Shown here one piece after another: positions 61,298-64,000 of a stretch of 64,000 nucleotides of DNA. A model generated the notes under the pieces. The model saw only the letters and a program-made list of their open reading frames with translations. It did no database searches and was not told the origin of the DNA. Source of the DNA: Neisseria lactamica. GTDB lineage: Bacteria; Pseudomonadota; Gammaproteobacteria; Burkholderiales; Neisseriaceae. The stretch covers positions 2,108,001 to 2,172,000 of the forward strand of contig NZ_LR590477.1 of NCBI RefSeq assembly GCF_901482445.1. Reading direction: 5' to 3'. Position 1 is the first letter of the stretch. Each line of letters opens with the position of its first letter. Both the position numbers and the translations under genes were made by a program.

Positions 61298-64000
61298 TCA
61301 GAACCTGTATCCGACACCGGCTTTCAGGCTGTTGCTTTTGTAGCGGCTGCTGCCTGTGTGCTCGTAATTGCCGAAGGCGCTCCAACCTCTGCCCAATTCT
61401 GCGCGGATACCGAGACCTGCATTCCAACGGGTTTGCGGCATATCCCAAGCACCGGTTTTGCCACGAGCCTGATTCGCACCTTTAAACATACCTGTCAGGG
61501 CGTAATCGCGTTTTTTGAAGTCATGTTCGACACCTGCAAAACCGAAGAGGGCGGTTTTGTCGTTCAGCGGTTGTGTCAGGCGGACGTTGAGCAGTCCGAC
61601 GGGGGTGGTTTCGGAGAGTTTATCGGCTTTCCATGCCAGCGCACCGCCTTTTTCTTCAAACGCCTTTTGTCTGAGTATATCCAAACGGGCACCTATTTCG
61701 GTCTCCAGCAGGCCGCTGCCGAAAACGGGGAGGCGGAAACCGGATAATAGGGCTGCCTGTGTCAGCGAACCTTCTGCTTCACCTTCGGCGCGGATATCGA
61801 CACCGTTCAGGCGGGCGGTTTTGTTCTTGTAGCCGCTGTAACCCAAGAGGGCTTTGACAAAAGTCATGTTGTCCAGATTGTGACGGACACCGGCATTCAG
61901 ACCGAAGCTGTTGACGGCTGCGCTACCACGGGTGTTCTCGTCCCATTTGGTTTGACCGGCGTCAAACGTGGCGGCAAGTGTGGTTTGTTCGCCCGCCTGG
62001 TATTTGACACCCAGGGTTTGGCGGAAGTCGGTCAGACCGCCAGAAGCCGCCCCGTGTTTCCAGTCGCCGGTGTCGCGTTTGGTTTCGGCAAAGACATCTG
62101 TTTCGCCGGTTTTAAGCGGTCGGTCAAGTTTGTCGGCCGTCGATTTCAGGCGGCGGCTTTGAGTCTCCGCAAAGACATTGGTGCTGTTGGCGTGAATCCC
62201 GGCGGCCAACTGTTCCAACATGGTTGCGGTTCCGTCCGTGCGTTCGCTTTGAGCGCGGATGAGCAACCTGCCTGTCTGCGCGTAAGAACCGGTTGCCAAT
62301 TCTTTGTCGCTCAGTTTGTCGGCTTCCTCCATCAGGTTTTCGAGGTTGCGTCCGCCCTGTACGACATTATGGGCGAGTACGGGATCGAGGCGTTCTTTAA
62401 CCGTCATGGCAACTGTATTGACATTGTTGCGGCGCAGGCTGTAGTACAGGTCTTTGCCGGTGGCGGTGCCGACTTTGTCGCGGGAGACCATCTCGCCGTC
62501 GGCATAGACGCGCTGAACCTGTCCGTCTTTTGCGGTAATGCCGCCCTCTGAACGCAGGAAGGTAATCAGGCGTTCGTTCGGACGGGCGTAGTATTTGCTT
62601 ACGCCGCCCAGCCAGATACCACCGGTGTCGCCAAACTCGGTTTTGCCGGTCACATTGAGGACATCGCCCAACTGGACAAACAGATTGCCGTTTTGAGTAA
62701 AGGTCAGATTGCCGTCGATGGTGCTGTTGTTGCCGCCAAAGAGGAAGCCGTTGACATCAACCTGTACATTGCCTTTCACTCTGGCATTGTCGTTCAAATG
62801 GAACTTGCTTCCGCTATATACGTCCGAAGTAATGCTTTTGTTGACGGAGAGCATGCCGCCCATTACATTGGTCACGCCCGTGTAGGTGTTTTCACCGTCA
62901 AGGATGAGGCGGCCGTCGCCGGTTTTGTTCAATCCGCCATTGCCGCTGATGTCGTTTTCAAAGAAAGACACGGTGTCCTCGCCCGTCACGTTCGCATCAA
63001 ACATACCGAAGGCGAACTGAGCGGGGCCTTTGACTGCTTTACCGGCATTGAGCAATCCCCAGCCGTACACGCTGTCCACGCCTTTGGCGCCTATGTCCTG
63101 CGCGGTAGTCAGGATGGTGGTACGCAGGTTGTCGTTGGACATCCACGGATAACGGCCCAACACCAGCGCCGCCGTTCCGCTGACAAGGGGAGCGGACAGC
63201 GACGTTCCACGGCTTCCCAAACCGAGAAGCGGTTCGTCGTTCGAGCCTCTGATAACCATATTTTTGTCCAAGGCGTCTACGTATTGACGGCCTTTAAACA
63301 AAACACCGGGTTGATATGGTGCGGACAGGCACCATTGCGCCATCAGGCCGCAGCGGTTCGAACTTTTGGCAATCGTACCGTCGCTTTCCACCCCGGCGGC
63401 CACGATGAGGCCTTTTTGCGCTTTCGGATAGGCGTATGGAAAGAATCCTTCATAGCTGCCATAAGTCAGCCCATCGTTTCCTGCCGCAAAGACAAACAGC
63501 ACGCCGTCTTTGCGGATATGTTCGTCCATCTTGCGAAAGCTCAGCGAATTGGCATCCGCATTGAACTGGGCAACGTGTCCGGCATCATTCATATCCGATA
63601 CACCATAGCTGTTATTGATGATTTTCGCGCCATTGCTGACAGCAAACCGCCAGCCTTCAATAATGTCTTCTTTATTGAATTTGTCCCGCACGTCATAGCC
63701 GACCAGTTTGGCTTCCGGTGCCACGCCGCCCGTGCCGTAGCCGGGCACGGCACGTCCGGCAAGCAGATAGCTGACTATATCCATATGGTTCAACGTGTCC
63801 GAGTGGGGCGCGCCGTGCTGGAAAGTCGGGTTTTCGAAATCACGGAACACACGATTGAGTTTCGCGTTGTCATACACATCAAACGGGCGGACTTTGACGG
63901 TGAGATACGCCGGATCGATATTCATGTCTTCCGTACCGTCGGATACCATGCCCGGGCAGGCCAGCCTGTCCAGTTCCGAGATTCCGGCCTGGTGGCCGCT
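61298..64000 (-). CDS. Subtilisin-like serine protease autotransporter, 3' part
   Basis: About 900 residues are visible; the frame is still open at the window edge, so the signal peptide and catalytic aspartate lie outside. The S8 protease domain shows the histidine region (DTLNHMDIVSYLLAGRAV), oxyanion region (FVFAAGNDG) and catalytic serine (GTSLSAPLVSGTAAL). A beta-helix-like linker with GDGRLILDGENTYTG follows, then a C-terminal 12-strand barrel ending GVGYRF. It resembles meningococcal NalP/AspA and AusI/MspA, which cleave themselves and other surface proteins; the segment YPWMSNDNLRTT is shared with NalP. I lean to the AusI/MspA type, not NalP itself, and give no symbol. Confidence 0.9.
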   Translation of the reverse strand, partial: SGHQAGISELDRLACPGMVSDGTEDMNIDPAYLTVKVRPFDVYDNAKLNRVFRDFENPTFQHGAPHSDTLNHMDIVSYLLAGRAVPGYGTGGVAPEAKLVGYDVRDKFNKEDIIEGWRFAVSNGAKIINNSYGVSDMNDAGHVAQFNADANSLSFRKMDEHIRKDGVLFVFAAGNDGLTYGSYEGFFPYAYPKAQKGLIVAAGVESDGTIAKSSNRCGLMAQWCLSAPYQPGVLFKGRQYVDALDKNMVIRGSNDEPLLGLGSRGTSLSAPLVSGTAALVLGRYPWMSNDNLRTTILTTAQDIGAKGVDSVYGWGLLNAGKAVKGPAQFAFGMFDANVTGEDTVSFFENDISGNGGLNKTGDGRLILDGENTYTGVTNVMGGMLSVNKSITSDVYSGSKFHLNDNARVKGNVQVDVNGFLFGGNNSTIDGNLTFTQNGNLFVQLGDVLNVTGKTEFGDTGGIWLGGVSKYYARPNERLITFLRSEGGITAKDGQVQRVYADGEMVSRDKVGTATGKDLYYSLRRNNVNTVAMTVKERLDPVLAHNVVQGGRNLENLMEEADKLSDKELATGSYAQTGRLLIRAQSERTDGTATMLEQLAAGIHANSTNVFAETQSRRLKSTADKLDRPLKTGETDVFAETKRDTGDWKHGAASGGLTDFRQTLGVKYQAGEQTTLAATFDAGQTKWDENTRGSAAVNSFGLNAGVRHNLDNMTFVKALLGYSGYKNKTARLNGVDIRAEGEAEGSLTQAALLSGFRLPVFGSGLLETEIGARLDILRQKAFEEKGGALAWKADKLSETTPVGLLNVRLTQPLNDKTALFGFAGVEHDFKKRDYALTGMFKGANQARGKTGAWDMPQTRWNAGLGIRAELGRGWSAFGNYEHTGSSRYKSNSLKAGVGYRF

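Noticed and set aside
61298..64000. Assignment of the autotransporter as NalP
   Set aside because: Shared stretches exist, but much of the protease domain and linker differs from NalP as I recall it; only the family call is safe.
1..64000. tRNA or rRNA genes
   Set aside because: I looked for CCA-ended cloverleaf arms and conserved rRNA segments and saw none.

Overview
The window is chromosomal DNA from a Neisseria of the meningitidis/gonorrhoeae/lactamica/polysaccharea group. The evidence is a dense scatter of the 12-base DNA uptake sequence ATGCCGTCTGAA (often as inverted pairs forming terminators), five Correia elements (TATAGTGGATTAA ends), dRS3 repeats, and gene neighbourhoods typical of the genus (priA, dnaK, nqrA-F, gcvT/gcvH, hemA). 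An intact nosRZDFYL cluster is unlike the decayed nos remnants known from the two pathogens. I cannot name the species from sequence alone.

Layout. 1-8.4 kb: end of priA, nnrS, a captured cadmium-resistance gene (cadD) inside a duplicated segment, and a Fur-box-preceded operon of a NosA/OprC-like outer membrane receptor without a plug domain plus an ABC importer, interrupted by a NIME repeat. 8.6-16.6 kb: dnaK behind a heat-shock promoter, an S24 repressor, erpA, ubiB, cysE, grpE. 16.8-24.5 kb: the Na+-translocating NADH:quinone reductase operon nqrABCDEF with its assembly genes apbE and nqrM. 24.8-31.7 kb: an ion antiporter, DUF454 and DUF1415 genes, an Lrp/AsnC regulator, a tandem glycine riboswitch ahead of gcvT, gcvH and hemA. 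31.8-40.1 kb: nosR-nosZ-nosD-nosF-nosY-nosL with an FNR-like site upstream of nosR. 40.3-42.0 kb: electron transfer flavoprotein-ubiquinone oxidoreductase.

42.2-61.25 kb is accessory. It opens with a plasmid-type origin (two six-unit iteron arrays plus scattered iterons), a Rep_3 initiator gene and a truncated dnaB. A giant two-partner-secretion exoprotein of the TpsA/CdiA type follows, broken by a one-base frameshift in a G-tract, with an EndoU-type toxin tip and a putative immunity gene. Behind it lie orphan toxin-immunity cassettes: a glycine-rich tip with a membrane immunity candidate, a ParB-like tip, and a restriction-endonuclease-like remnant. They share long stretches with the tpsA 3' end and can serve as recombination donors. 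No TpsB transporter gene is present. One isolated iteron lies at the right edge, suggesting that the block is or was bounded by plasmid sequence. Uptake sequences inside the tps block are mostly AGGCCGTCTGAA, the dialect of other Neisseria species, which fits import.

The window ends in a subtilisin-type autotransporter gene on the minus strand, cut by the window edge. Functionally, the nqr, nos, nnrS and ETF-QO genes form a respiratory theme (sodium-motive NADH oxidation, N2O reduction, nitrosative-stress response), while the right third is devoted to surface secretion and interbacterial competition.
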